From Flavobacterium psychrophilum DSM 3660 = ATCC 49418 (GTDB lineage: Bacteria; Bacteroidota; Bacteroidia; Flavobacteriales; Flavobacteriaceae), in assembly GCF_002217405.1 (NCBI RefSeq), contig NZ_MUHE01000018.1, positions 9,476 through 73,475 of the forward strand: a stretch of 64,000 nucleotides of DNA, in the 5' to 3' direction. Positions 1 through 8,325 of this stretch are shown piece after piece (the first letter of the stretch is position 1; the number at the start of each line of letters is the position of its first letter). The notes beneath the pieces were generated by a model. The model was given only the letters and a program-made list of their open reading frames with translations, was not told the origin of the DNA and ran no database searches. The position numbers and the translations under genes are program-made.

Positions 1-10
1 GCTTTTTTTA

Positions 11-703
11 TTAATCATTATCGCCATCATCTAAATGAACTGACTTTTTTAGCAACTTAAATAAAACAGGAAAAGTTGTTATTACGATAATTAAAATAAC
101 AATATACTCGATATAATGTTTTAAATTGATATGAAATTCCTCTAAAAATATCTGGTACAAATAATGACCAGAAAAAATCATACCAAATGCCCACAAAATA
201 GAGCCTAGAATATTAAAAAACATAAAACTCTTTTTATTCATGCCCACAATTCCGGCAATAACTGGTGTAAATGTTCTTACAATAGGCATAAATCTTGCAA
301 ATACAATAGCTTTGCTTCCGTACTTATCAAAAAAGGCTTTTGCGTCTAATAAATATTTCTTTTTAAACAAAAAATTATCTTTACGATTGTATAAATAGGT
401 TCCGCTTTTTGCCCCAAACCAGTAACCAAACATGTTTCCTATGATACCCATTATAGCAACTAAAGAGGCTAAAAATGTAACATTTAGAAAATCGTTCCCT
501 ACTGAGATTTGTTGCGTTAATGTTTTGCTATAAATTCCAGAGAGAAACAACAAACTGTCGCCTGGCAGAAAAAAACCTGCTAACAATCCTGTTTCTGCAA
601 AAACGATAAATAAGACTACGATTAAGCCTATTTTAATACCATTAAATTCTAATAAAATATAAAATTCTGGGTTAAAAAGTTGTTTCCAATCAAAATTATT
701 CAT
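11..703 (-). CDS. DedA family membrane protein (VTT domain)
   Basis: Inner-membrane protein of the DedA/SNARE-associated family, whose members are thought to flip or transport lipid carriers such as undecaprenyl phosphate. Several hydrophobic segments are visible, with the family signature FFLPGDSLLF near the N-terminus and FARFMPIVRTFTPVIAG in the middle. The start was set at the ATG at 703 (MNNFDWKQ), giving 230 residues. An upstream in-frame ATG at 757 would add 18 hydrophobic residues unlike the family. It lies last in a minus-strand run with the SulP transporter and carbonic anhydrase, 85 nt downstream of the latter. The substrate cannot be inferred here. Confidence 0.9.
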   Translation of the reverse strand: MNNFDWKQLFNPEFYILLEFNGIKIGLIVVLFIVFAETGLLAGFFLPGDSLLFLSGIYSKTLTQQISVGNDFLNVTFLASLVAIMGIIGNMFGYWFGAKSGTYLYNRKDNFLFKKKYLLDAKAFFDKYGSKAIVFARFMPIVRTFTPVIAGIVGMNKKSFMFFNILGSILWAFGMIFSGHYLYQIFLEEFHINLKHYIEYIVILIIVITTFPVLFKLLKKSVHLDDGDND

Positions 704-788
704 GCAGTAAATATAAATGTTTTTTATTAAAAAAAGCGAATGTAGCACAATTAGCACATTCGCCCTATTTTAAATTATTAATCTTTTA

Positions 789-1424
789 TTAAATATTAAG
801 CTGATATACTTCGGGTAAATCTTGATTTGAAGAATAATTTACTTCTAAATCTGTTACATATCCTGAATTTAATCCGTAAACCCAACCATGCAAAGTAAGT
901 TCCTGCCCGCTTTTCCAAGCGCTTTGCACAATCGATGTTTTAGCTAAATCTGAGACTTGCTCTTTTACATTAATTTCGACAAATTTATTAAAACGTTTGC
1001 CTTCATCATGAATATCATTTAGTTCTTTTTTATTTAAACGATAAACATCTTTAATATGTCGAATCCAATTGTCGATAATTCCGTAAGACTCATTTGTCAT
1101 TGCGGCTTTCACTCCTCCGCAACCGTAATGCCCGCATACAATAACGTGCTTTACTTTCAATACATTAACCGCATAATCTAACACGCTCAACATATTCATA
1201 TCACTATGAATGATCATATTGGCAATATTTCTGTGTACAAAAACCTCTCCTGGTTTTGCACCAATAATTTCGTTTGCAGGAACACGACTGTCCGAACAAC
1301 CAATCCATAATAATGGCGGGCTTTGTCCTTGCGATAAGTCTTTGAAATAATTTTCATCGATAGACAATTGACTTTCTACCCATTCTTTATTGTTTTCTAA
1401 TATTTTTTTATAAAAATCACTCAT
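789..1424 (-). CDS. beta-class carbonic anhydrase
   Basis: Cytoplasmic zinc enzyme that interconverts CO2 and bicarbonate. The three zinc ligands are visible: Cys43 in the CSDSR motif, then His99 and Cys102 in HYGCGG, with the Asp45-Arg47 dyad between them. The length of 211 residues is normal for the bacterial beta class. It lies 22 nt downstream of the SulP transporter on the same strand, so the pair probably imports and equilibrates bicarbonate. Such SulP-carbonic anhydrase neighbours are common in bacteria. The start ATG at 1424 fits the family N-terminus. Confidence 0.96.
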   Translation of the reverse strand: MSDFYKKILENNKEWVESQLSIDENYFKDLSQGQSPPLLWIGCSDSRVPANEIIGAKPGEVFVHRNIANMIIHSDMNMLSVLDYAVNVLKVKHVIVCGHYGCGGVKAAMTNESYGIIDNWIRHIKDVYRLNKKELNDIHDEGKRFNKFVEINVKEQVSDLAKTSIVQSAWKSGQELTLHGWVYGLNSGYVTDLEVNYSSNQDLPEVYQLNI

Positions 1425-1446
1425 TTTTATTTATTTTTTTTAATTA

Positions 1447-3048
1447 TTATACTGGTTTATGCTCTACAAAAACGTGTTTTTCTTCTTCGCCAGTATTTAC
1501 TAAATCGTATGCTTTTTTGAAGCCTACTAATTTTACATTAATATTATCTTCTATCGATTTTATTTTTTCAAATTCTTGTATCAAATCTAATACATCATGA
1601 GCAATATACACAGTATCTGAGGCATTAATTATCACTTTCGAATTTTCAGGAATAGAAGCCAACGTTAATTTAATTGCTGCTTTATTCAGAAAGGATACTT
1701 CTTGAGCCAAATCAATATGAATGGTATCGCCATCTAAAAGAGTTTCTTTTCTAAAAATATAAGCCCTTTGCATATTTCCTTTCAAAATAAAAATAATACT
1801 GATAATAACTCCCAATGCTACACCTTTTAACAAATCTGTAAAAACAACCGCTAACAAGGTACATATAAAAGGAATAAATTGGTACTTTCCTTTTTCGAAA
1901 AAGTGCTTGATAATTTTTGGATTAGCCAATTTATAACCCACCAATAGTAGGATTGCTGCCAATGTAGCCAACGGTATTTTATTTAACAAAAACGGAATTG
2001 CCAAAGCACTCACTAATAATAATACCCCGTGAATTATGGCCGCCATTTTAGACTGTGCTCCAGCATTAGAATTTGCAGAAGTCCTCACAACCACCGAAGT
2101 CATGGGCAATCCTCCTAATAAAGCACTAATAACATTACCAATTCCTTGGGCTTTTAGCTCTACATTGGTATCAGTATAGCGTTTATGAATATCCATACGA
2201 TCTGCCGCTTCAATACAAAGCAAAGTTTCGATAGATGCTACGATAGTAATAGTGAATGCAACAACCCAAACTTGCTTGTTGGCAATGGCAGAAAAATCAG
2301 GTGTTATAATGATGTTTTTAAACTCATCAAAAGTAGTAGGTACGGGCAACGAAACTAAATGTTTGCTAGTAATAGCCAATGAGCTTCCTGAACGAATAAA
2401 TAATTCGTTGATAAAAACCCCTACAATAACGGCAATTAAAGCAGCGGGAACCAATTTTAGCTTTTTGAGAAAAGTTACTTTATCCCACAAAATTAAAATG
2501 GCTAAGGAAACAATTGTAATAATTACTGAACCCAAATTAATGTTTTCAACAACTAACATAATTTCGGAAAATGTGTTTTTCCCATCGGATTGCAGAAAAG
2601 ACAAATCGCCTAAAAAATCCTTATCTAAACCAAAAGCATGCGGAATTTGCTTTAGAAAAATAATAATTCCTATTCCAGCAAGCATTCCTTCGATAACATT
2701 TGTTGGAAAATAGTTAGAGATACTTCCGGCCTTAATATAGCCCAAAATAAGTTGTAAAATTCCCGCAATAAAAGCAGCAAGGAGAAATACCCTAAAATCG
2801 CCTAAAGCGGTAATAGCGGTGAGTACAATAGCTGTTAATCCTGCTGCTGGACCAGAGACACTTAGATGTGATTTACTTAAATAACCCACAACAATTCCTC
2901 CTATTACTCCCGAAATTATTCCTGAAAACAATGGTGCACCCGATGCTAAAGCAATACCTAAGCATAACGGCAATGCGACCAAAAAAACCACTAATCCGGC
3001 AGGAAAATCCGAATTGAGGTTGGCAAAAAGATTTGTTTTTTTTGTCAT
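1447..3048 (-). CDS. SulP family inorganic anion transporter
   Basis: Polytopic inner-membrane transporter of 533 residues. It opens with the SulP core (DFPAGLVVFLVALPLCLGIA), followed by many hydrophobic helices and the conserved GLPMTSVVVRTSAN stretch. The last 100 or so residues form a soluble domain that looks like a divergent STAS domain. SulP proteins carry sulfate, bicarbonate or other anions. The carbonic anhydrase gene directly downstream argues for bicarbonate, but this is inference from context. It is the first gene of the minus-strand run 3048 to 11, separated from the small upstream gene by a strong hairpin. Confidence 0.93.
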   Translation of the reverse strand: MTKKTNLFANLNSDFPAGLVVFLVALPLCLGIALASGAPLFSGIISGVIGGIVVGYLSKSHLSVSGPAAGLTAIVLTAITALGDFRVFLLAAFIAGILQLILGYIKAGSISNYFPTNVIEGMLAGIGIIIFLKQIPHAFGLDKDFLGDLSFLQSDGKNTFSEIMLVVENINLGSVIITIVSLAILILWDKVTFLKKLKLVPAALIAVIVGVFINELFIRSGSSLAITSKHLVSLPVPTTFDEFKNIIITPDFSAIANKQVWVVAFTITIVASIETLLCIEAADRMDIHKRYTDTNVELKAQGIGNVISALLGGLPMTSVVVRTSANSNAGAQSKMAAIIHGVLLLVSALAIPFLLNKIPLATLAAILLLVGYKLANPKIIKHFFEKGKYQFIPFICTLLAVVFTDLLKGVALGVIISIIFILKGNMQRAYIFRKETLLDGDTIHIDLAQEVSFLNKAAIKLTLASIPENSKVIINASDTVYIAHDVLDLIQEFEKIKSIEDNINVKLVGFKKAYDLVNTGEEEKHVFVEHKPV

Positions 3049-3076
3049 ATACCTTTAAATTTAAAACAATATTTTA

Positions 3077-3097
3077 CCACAAACAACCTGTTTGTGG
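3077..3097 (-). terminator. hairpin between small ORF and sulP gene
   Basis: A perfect 9-bp inverted repeat, CCACAAACA and TGTTTGTGG, with a 3-nt loop. It sits in the 64-nt gap between the 96-residue ORF and the SulP gene. It may end transcription of the small gene or act as a leader hairpin of the SulP message. No long T-run follows, so its role is uncertain. Confidence 0.45.
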
Positions 3098-3112
3098 GTT
3101 CATTTTTATGCT

Positions 3113-3403
3113 TTAAACTTGTTTAGGCGGTAACAGAAAGATAGTAGCATCTGCCATGTATTTTTTTAACAAATAGTAGTCATGAACTTTTTTCTTCGGA
3201 ACCTCATCAAAAACAGGCAATAATTTGTAGCTATCTACCACAAAAACGGCTTTTATTTCTTTAACATCTTTCGAACAATCTTCTTCCTCAGTTATATTTA
3301 AAGTAATTTTGCTCTCATTTCGAGCATTAACCACACATATTATTATGGTTGAAAACTGAAATAAAATAAAAACTGCTAAAATTATTCTGGTAAAAAATTT
3401 CAT
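3113..3403 (-). CDS. small hypothetical exported protein
   Basis: Unrecognised 96-residue protein. It has a hydrophobic N-terminal segment (about residues 5-25, a signal anchor or signal peptide), then a short charged region rich in Glu, Asp and Lys with one Cys, and ends in FLLPPKQV. It lies 64 nt upstream of the SulP transporter on the same strand with a hairpin in the gap. Nothing visible assigns a function. It shares the minus strand with the metal-handling genes upstream but is separated from them by a terminator at about 3456-3486. Confidence 0.6.
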   Translation of the reverse strand: MKFFTRIILAVFILFQFSTIIICVVNARNESKITLNITEEEDCSKDVKEIKAVFVVDSYKLLPVFDEVPKKKVHDYYLLKKYMADATIFLLPPKQV

Positions 3404-3455
3404 AGTGCGAATTTATAAAATTAAAAATAAATAATTTACATATTAACATTAATTT

Positions 3456-3486
3456 AAAAAACCTTGACTTTTACATCAAGGTTTTT
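3456..3486 (-). terminator. rho-independent terminator after HMA gene
   Basis: The inverted repeat AAAACCTTGA / TCAAGGTTTT with an 8-nt loop lies directly after the stop codon of the HMA-domain gene. A/T runs flank both sides, so it can work in either direction. It separates the metal-handling trio from the genes below. Confidence 0.8.
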
Positions 3487-3493
3487 AGTATCA

Positions 3494-3835
3494 TTAACGT
3501 TCGTATTTGCAACAAGTATGCAAATTATCATAATCATTAATATTTGCCTTTACAGCTTCGGTATCGTGACCAACTTTTGCAATAGCTTTTTCTACATTAA
3601 CAACAGTATTTTTTTCTTCGTTCAGAATGAATTTTAACCGATGTGTTTCGATACTCCAACTTGCTTGTTTTACTCCAGAAACACTTAAAGCCGCTTTTTG
3701 AATTCGTTTCTGACATTGTTCGCAATTGCCATTTACTTCAATCGTATATTGGGCATTTTTATTCTTTTTCACTTCTTGTGCATTCATAGAAAGTCCGAGA
3801 AAAGAAACCATTAATATTAAAATTATATTTTTCAT
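3494..3835 (-). CDS. exported heavy-metal-associated (HMA) domain protein
   Basis: A 113-residue protein with a signal peptide (MKNIILILMVSFLGLSMNAQ, likely cleaved after Ala19) followed by one HMA fold. The metal-binding CxxC is GNCEQC (Cys38, Cys41), and a further Cys pair lies in the C-terminal HTCCKYER. It probably binds a soft metal such as copper in the periplasm. It lies 39 nt downstream of the TonB-dependent receptor gene and is probably co-transcribed with it. In this bacterial group such small HMA proteins accompany copper-type receptors. The metal identity is inferred only. Confidence 0.85.
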   Translation of the reverse strand: MKNIILILMVSFLGLSMNAQEVKKNKNAQYTIEVNGNCEQCQKRIQKAALSVSGVKQASWSIETHRLKFILNEEKNTVVNVEKAIAKVGHDTEAVKANINDYDNLHTCCKYER

Positions 3836-3874
3836 TGTTATTTATTTAATTGTTATTGACATTGATATTGAAAC

Positions 3875-5881
3875 CTATTTAACCTTAAATCGCAAACCTG
3901 CATAATACATTTGCCCAAAAACTGGAGCATATACAATACTACTATCAAAACTGGTACCAAAAGGATTTTCTGCCCCTAAAATAGTTCTTTTTTGAGTATA
4001 ATTACCTATATTCTCGCCTCCAAGATACATTTCGAATTTTGAAGAAAAAGTTCTTGTAATTTGCGCATTCATAAGAGAATAAGATTTAGAAAAATCAGAT
4101 AATCTGTCTTGAATAGGATTTGATGCCGTGTTTGGCAATTGTTGTTTTCCTATCCAGTTGAAAGTGTAATCAAATTTCCATTGCTGTCCTTTTTCTTTAA
4201 TATGTGTTTCAAATTCTAAGTTCCCAAAGAAACGTTGCTGTGCTTGCAATGGTCGTTGAAAATTGCCCGAATTATAATTGGTTTTATTGTCGTAAAATTT
4301 ATACGATGTTCTCAAATTTAGATGCTTTATAATTTCTAAATTAAATTCGAATTGCAAACTGTTGGCAAACGATTTTCCTTTCAAGTTATAAAAATCGACT
4401 TGTTGTGCGCTTTGAAATAAATCGACCACAACTTGATTCTGAAAATCAGTTCTATAAAAATCGACAGAAACATCAGCACTTTTTGCGAAAATTTTAAATT
4501 TCTGCAAAAAACCAGCACCATAATTCCATGCAATTTCAGGATTTAATCCGTAAATTTTTCCCGAAGATTCTAGGATATTAAAACTTCTAGAACTTCCAAA
4601 AAGTTGCTGGTTTTCGGCAAAAATATTAGCAGAACGTTTTCCTCTTCCGGCCGAAAATCGCAATACGCCTCCTTCCCAAGGATTATATCTGGCATGAAGT
4701 CGTGGTGTTACAAAAAATTCGAGTCGGTTCTGGTAATCTAATCTTCCACCTAAAATAATACTAAAATTTTCAGTATTATCATACGTATATTCGAAAAAAG
4801 CACCGAGCGAATAGTCTTTTCTACTATAATCTTTTGTGTTTACAAATTCCTTATATTCATCGGAAGTAAAATTTAATCCTGCCGAAAATTTATGCAACGT
4901 ATTGCTAATTATCGAATTAAAAATCAGGTTCGAATAAAAACTATTTTGTTTGATATTGTATTGCACCAAACCAAAATAAGATTCTTGATTATGCGAATTG
5001 TAAGCGTTTTGAAAACCAATGCTTTGGTAGGGCATTTCTGGCCAAACATATCCTATTTTTGATGAAAAATCGAACCGATTTGTGTTTATTTCCGAACCCC
5101 AAGAATTGGTCGTTAATTTATCCGTATTTGGATTGAAATTGACTTGACCTGTTTGTTTTTTGTCGTTCATATATCTGAAATTCAAAAAACTAACCCAACC
5201 TTTGTTTGCATTTGTATATTGCCAACGATTCAGAATATTTATCTGATTTCCCAACGGATTGTCTAGAAAACCATCGTTATTCATATCATTTTTAGACAAT
5301 CGATTGTTTCCGTGAATAAATAAACTAGTTGCCCATTTGTCGGATATTTTTTTATTTAAATGAGTGTTTATTTCCATTCTAGCATCGGAAGAACCATATA
5401 CATTTAAGAAAAATGGGATGTCTTTTGCGGGTTTTATCAACTCGGTATTTATTTGTCCCGAAATGCTTTCGTACCCATTAATTACGCTTCCTGCTCCTTT
5501 TGTGATCTGAATACTTTCTACCCAAGTTCCTGGCGTAAAGGACAATCCGTAAGCTTGCGAAGCACCACGAACAGAGGGGATATTTTCTTCGGTAATTAAT
5601 AAATACGGACTTGTAAGTCCCAACATTTTTATTTGCTTGGTACCTGTTAGAGCATCGGAAAAATTAACATCGATTGATGGGTTTGTCTCGAAACTTTCGG
5701 CAAGATTACAACACGCTGCCTTTAGCAATTCTTGACCAGACAAAACAGTTGTATTTGTAGTTTTTAGTAATGATTTTTGTAGTTTTTTTCTTCCCATTTG
5801 TACCCTTACAGTTTGCAAAGTATCTTGTGCAAAAGCAGGAAATGAGAGTAAAACAACAAAAAATAAGATTATATTTTTCAT
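3875..5881 (-). CDS. TonB-dependent receptor, probable metal uptake
   Basis: Outer-membrane beta-barrel receptor of 668 residues with a signal peptide ending ...FPAFAQ. It has a plug domain with TTVLSGQELLKAACCNLAESF, DVNFSDALTGTKQIKMLGL and ITKGAGSVINGYESISGQI, and a barrel ending in an aromatic-rich strand (YYAGLRFKVK). There is no N-terminal carboxypeptidase-like domain, unlike SusC-type receptors. The plug carries an adjacent Cys pair. It lies between an HYC_CC_PP gene and an HMA-domain gene, both Cys-rich, so a metal ion or metal complex is the likely ligand (inference). No metal-responsive operator was recognised. Confidence 0.9.
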   Translation of the reverse strand: MKNIILFFVVLLSFPAFAQDTLQTVRVQMGRKKLQKSLLKTTNTTVLSGQELLKAACCNLAESFETNPSIDVNFSDALTGTKQIKMLGLTSPYLLITEENIPSVRGASQAYGLSFTPGTWVESIQITKGAGSVINGYESISGQINTELIKPAKDIPFFLNVYGSSDARMEINTHLNKKISDKWATSLFIHGNNRLSKNDMNNDGFLDNPLGNQINILNRWQYTNANKGWVSFLNFRYMNDKKQTGQVNFNPNTDKLTTNSWGSEINTNRFDFSSKIGYVWPEMPYQSIGFQNAYNSHNQESYFGLVQYNIKQNSFYSNLIFNSIISNTLHKFSAGLNFTSDEYKEFVNTKDYSRKDYSLGAFFEYTYDNTENFSIILGGRLDYQNRLEFFVTPRLHARYNPWEGGVLRFSAGRGKRSANIFAENQQLFGSSRSFNILESSGKIYGLNPEIAWNYGAGFLQKFKIFAKSADVSVDFYRTDFQNQVVVDLFQSAQQVDFYNLKGKSFANSLQFEFNLEIIKHLNLRTSYKFYDNKTNYNSGNFQRPLQAQQRFFGNLEFETHIKEKGQQWKFDYTFNWIGKQQLPNTASNPIQDRLSDFSKSYSLMNAQITRTFSSKFEMYLGGENIGNYTQKRTILGAENPFGTSFDSSIVYAPVFGQMYYAGLRFKVK

Positions 5882-5933
5882 TGTAAATTATTTTAATGTT
5901 TAAAATTCGATTAATTCGAGTTAAACAAAAAAA

Positions 5934-6335
5934 TTAGGCATAAAAAAGGAGTTGGCAGTGCCGCATAAAAATGGGCGGAGCATTTGCATTGCAAATATAA
6001 GATGTTATTTTGCATTTTTTGAAAACAGGTTTTTTGCTAAAAACAACAGGTTTCCAATCTTGGAATATAAAAGGAGTGTCAAAATGAAATGAGACAATTT
6101 TTACAATCGAATTGTCCGATTTTTTATCAAATTTAAATACTTTATCGTTGCAACAATTTGATTTTTTTTTAGCAATTCCACAACAATCATCTTCAGCGTT
6201 TTTATTGAAAAATGGATTTTTTAAAGTAACCGAAGCGATTTCATCTCCACAATAATGCACATTAAAAGCCAAGCCAACATTGGAAACCAATAGTAGCATA
6301 GCTAATAAAATACTGATGTGTTTTCTAATTTTCAC
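5934..6335 (-). CDS. HYC_CC_PP family protein
   Basis: Small exported protein of 133 residues characteristic of Flavobacteriia. It shows the three hallmarks that name the family: HYCGD soon after the signal peptide, the CC pairs in DDCCGIAKKKSNCCND, and PP in NAPPIF near the C-terminus. The biochemical role is unknown to me. Its many cysteines and its position 52 nt upstream of a TonB-dependent receptor and HMA protein suggest metal binding or sensing at the envelope. The start at 6335 gives a normal hydrophobic leader (ISILLAMLLLVSNVGLAF). Confidence 0.85.
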   Translation of the reverse strand: MKIRKHISILLAMLLLVSNVGLAFNVHYCGDEIASVTLKNPFFNKNAEDDCCGIAKKKSNCCNDKVFKFDKKSDNSIVKIVSFHFDTPFIFQDWKPVVFSKKPVFKKCKITSYICNANAPPIFMRHCQLLFYA

Positions 6336-6388
6336 GTTGTAAAGTTAACTAATTAACTTAAAGACAAAAGCCAATGATTTGTTATTTT

Positions 6389-6829
6389 TTATTCTGATTT
6401 TTTCTGAAAATAAAATGCTGGAATAAACAGTAAAATAAAAATAGGCTGAATAATAAACCGTCTGATATAAAAAAGTATCGTTTTTTGACTTTCATCGAAA
6501 AAATTTAAAACAATATAAAAACCAATCATCAATAAAACCAAAAATAAAATATATAAAACAGATGAAATTTTAATCAAACTTAAATCTTTAAAAACAACAT
6601 ACAAAAGAGCCAATGAGATTGTTGCATTAATAAAATATCTAAAAATCAAACTTAAAAAAAACTTAAAAGATTCTATTTCTGGATAATTTGAAGCGTTTTC
6701 GTCTTTAAAATATTTTAAAAACGGATCATAAAACAAATCATTTTCGAAAATACGAACCAACGCTAATGATCCAACTAGAAAAACAAATTGAATGATTTTA
6801 AGTTTATTATTTAGGAGTTTTTGTAGCAT
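6389..6829 (-). CDS. exosortase F system-associated protein
   Basis: Small integral membrane protein of 146 residues with about four hydrophobic segments. It has the conserved lumenal motif RIFENDLFYDPFLKYFK near residues 26-42 and a hydrophobic C-terminus (FIIQPIFILLFIPAFYF). This pattern belongs to the protein that always accompanies exosortase XrtF in Flavobacteriia. Its start codon lies inside the 3' end of xrtF (23-nt overlap), which indicates translational coupling. Its molecular function is unknown. It presumably helps the exosortase process or anchor surface proteins. Confidence 0.88.
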   Translation of the reverse strand: MLQKLLNNKLKIIQFVFLVGSLALVRIFENDLFYDPFLKYFKDENASNYPEIESFKFFLSLIFRYFINATISLALLYVVFKDLSLIKISSVLYILFLVLLMIGFYIVLNFFDESQKTILFYIRRFIIQPIFILLFIPAFYFQKKSE

Positions 6830-7346
6830 ATTTCGAAAATTTATTAACCCAAATTACCCACAAAATAAATACTGCACCGTATATTATTAAAGGAAAAACT
6901 ACGCCGTGCAAAATGTGTTCTTGTGCAGGATAATAATACAACAGAAAGGTTAAAATCATGATTCTAAATATATTTAGACCATAAATAAACAAACTCCCTG
7001 ATAAAATAAAAAGTACCGTTTGTTTTAGTTTACCCGAAAAAGCAATTACAAACGAAGTGAATAAAATAATAACGCTAATGGCATTGCAACCTTCAATAAT
7101 TTTAGCAGTAATCCTATTATTATAAACAAGATTATAATGGGTATCATTGGAAACAATCGATAAATTTAAGCCTACTAAATTTGATAATTTTTCTGTTAAT
7201 ACAGAAACGTTTTCAGTTATTGCATCAATAGAATTATTAAAACTACTTAAATAAAACTGATATATAAAAGTAAACGCCAAATAAGTGAAGAAAAATTTTC
7301 CTAGAAAAAGCAAAAAAGGTTTGTGTTGAAGAAAATATTTTTTCAA
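6807..7346 (-). CDS. xrtF: exosortase family protein XrtF
   Basis: Membrane cysteine protease/transpeptidase of the exosortase family, predicted to process C-terminal sorting signals. With a TTG start at 7346 it has 179 residues, beginning KKYFLQHKPFLLFLGKFF as in the family. The catalytic triad is visible: Cys87 in EGCNAISV, Arg128 in NIFRI and His147 in HILHGVV. The longer ORF reaching 7529 is rejected because it would run through its own promoter and antisense to the divergent GAF gene. A TAAATTTG -7 element on the minus strand at 7362-7369 supports the TTG start. No substrate with a sorting signal is in the window. Confidence 0.85.
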   Translation of the reverse strand: MKKYFLQHKPFLLFLGKFFFTYLAFTFIYQFYLSSFNNSIDAITENVSVLTEKLSNLVGLNLSIVSNDTHYNLVYNNRITAKIIEGCNAISVIILFTSFVIAFSGKLKQTVLFILSGSLFIYGLNIFRIMILTFLLYYYPAQEHILHGVVFPLIIYGAVFILWVIWVNKFSKYATKTPK

Positions 7347-7361
7347 AATTAGAATTTTTAA

Positions 7362-7369
7362 CAAATTTA
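7362..7369 (-). promoter_or_regulatory. -7 element of xrtF
   Basis: TAAATTTG on the minus strand matches the Bacteroidetes -7 consensus TANNTTTG, 16 nt upstream of the TTG start of xrtF. No good TTG -33 element was seen at the usual spacing. It helps exclude starts further upstream. Confidence 0.5.
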
Positions 7370-7394
7370 TATAAAATTTAGAACTAGCTTTAAA

Positions 7395-7402
7395 TACTTT
7401 TG
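7395..7402 (+). promoter_or_regulatory. -7 element of GAF-domain gene
   Basis: TACTTTTG matches TANNTTTG and lies 17 nt upstream of the ATG at 7420, back to back with the xrtF promoter. The -33 region is not clear. Confidence 0.5.
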
Positions 7403-7419
7403 TATAAAAATTAGAAAAT

Positions 7420-7875
7420 ATGACTTTCGAAGCATTAAAACCAAAAGTAACAGAAATTACGACAAACGTAGCCTTTTCTCGAGACGAAAAATTATTGAAA
7501 GTTTGCCAATTGCTAGAAGCAAACATCACATATTATACTTGGGTTGGCTTTTACTTTGCCAATCACGAAACAAAAACGTTGCATCTTGGCCCTTATGTTG
7601 GGGCAGAAACAGACCACACGGTAATTCCGTTTGGCAAAGGAATTTGCGGACAAGTAGCAGTATCTAACGAGAATTTTGTTGTACCAGATGTTGCCGCTCA
7701 GGATAATTATATTGCTTGTAGCTTTACCGTAAAATCGGAAATTGTAGTTCCGTTATTTGTTAACGAAAAAAATATTGGTCAAATAGATATCGATTCTAAT
7801 GTTTTAGATCCTTTTACTAGTGCTGATGAAGAATTTTTAGAATTTGTAAACAAACAAGTTGCTGTGCTTTTTTAA
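7420..7875 (+). CDS. GAF-domain protein, free methionine-R-sulfoxide reductase type
   Basis: Single GAF domain of 151 residues. Family members reduce free methionine-R-sulfoxide using cysteines in the GAF pocket. The characteristic segments are YTWVGFYF, GKGICGQVA, VPDVAAQDNYIACS and SEIVVPLF, and the two Cys in CGQ and ACS match the conserved positions. It reads divergently from xrtF and ends in a strong bidirectional terminator. It is not obviously linked to the light module downstream, although both concern oxidative or photo-oxidative damage. Some annotations name such proteins simply GAF domain protein. Confidence 0.88.
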   Translation: MTFEALKPKVTEITTNVAFSRDEKLLKVCQLLEANITYYTWVGFYFANHETKTLHLGPYVGAETDHTVIPFGKGICGQVAVSNENFVVPDVAAQDNYIACSFTVKSEIVVPLFVNEKNIGQIDIDSNVLDPFTSADEEFLEFVNKQVAVLF

Positions 7876-7894
7876 TCACATAAATACATTATCC

Positions 7895-7934
7895 TAAAAA
7901 ATCTGCTAATTTTAATTAATGAGCAGATTTTTTT
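7895..7934. terminator. bidirectional terminator after GAF gene
   Basis: AAAAAATCTGCT and AGCAGATTTTTTT form a 12-bp stem around a 15-nt loop, with T-runs on either strand. It isolates the GAF gene from the downstream light module. Confidence 0.88.
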
Positions 7935-7972
7935 ATTTCTAATACTTGATAGCGTTTTTAAATAATTTTACT

Positions 7973-7980
7973 TAATTTTG
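7973..7980 (+). promoter_or_regulatory. -7 element at head of photolyase module
   Basis: TAATTTTG matches TANNTTTG and lies 34 nt upstream of the DUF2805 start. A TTG at 7946-7948 is 24 nt away, longer than the usual 17-21. No other convincing promoter was seen before the rpsO promoter at 15.3 kb, so it may drive the whole 8.0-15.3 kb run. Confidence 0.5.
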
Positions 7981-8014
7981 TTTAACTTATCTTTAATTAA
8001 ATTAAACAAAAAAA

Positions 8015-8305
8015 ATGTCTGTATCTCAAAAAATAGAATTAGACGACATGGCCATCGATAGAATTATTGAAATGGCTTGGGAAGATAGAACTCCTTTTGA
8101 TGCTATAAAATTTCAATTTGGCTTAGCCGAAGCCGATGTAAAAGCTTTAATGAAAAAAGAAATGAAATTTTCTAGTTACAAACTTTGGCGAAAGCGTGTA
8201 GAAAACTGCAAAACTAAGCATCTTGCCAAACGCATTGAAGGAATTAACAGATTCAAGTGCAAGCTTCAAAGAGCTATTTCTAATAACAAAATAGCCAAAC
8301 GCTAA
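8015..8305 (+). CDS. TIGR03643 / DUF2805 family protein
   Basis: Small basic protein of 96 residues. It has the family hallmarks IDRIIEMAWEDRTPFDAI, FGLAEADVKALM, SSYKLWRKRV and KHLAKR. The N-terminal part looks like a helix-turn-helix and the whole protein is Lys/Arg rich, so nucleic-acid binding is plausible, but the function is unknown. Family members are often found beside photolyase/cryptochrome genes, as here. It is the first gene of the plus-strand light module and is followed after 20 nt by the DUF2452 gene. Confidence 0.88.
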   Translation: MSVSQKIELDDMAIDRIIEMAWEDRTPFDAIKFQFGLAEADVKALMKKEMKFSSYKLWRKRVENCKTKHLAKRIEGINRFKCKLQRAISNNKIAKR

Positions 8306-8325
8306 TAAAATATTTAAGCTAAAAA

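Noticed and set aside
2252-2713. 153-codon ORF on the plus strand
   Set aside because: Antisense to the conserved core of the SulP transporter; no family resemblance.
5882-5933. Cobalamin or other riboswitch ahead of the TonB-dependent receptor
   Set aside because: The gap is only about 50 nt and has no conserved riboswitch core.
7347-7529. 61-codon N-terminal extension of XrtF
   Set aside because: It is antisense to the GAF gene, crosses both divergent promoters, and lacks family similarity.
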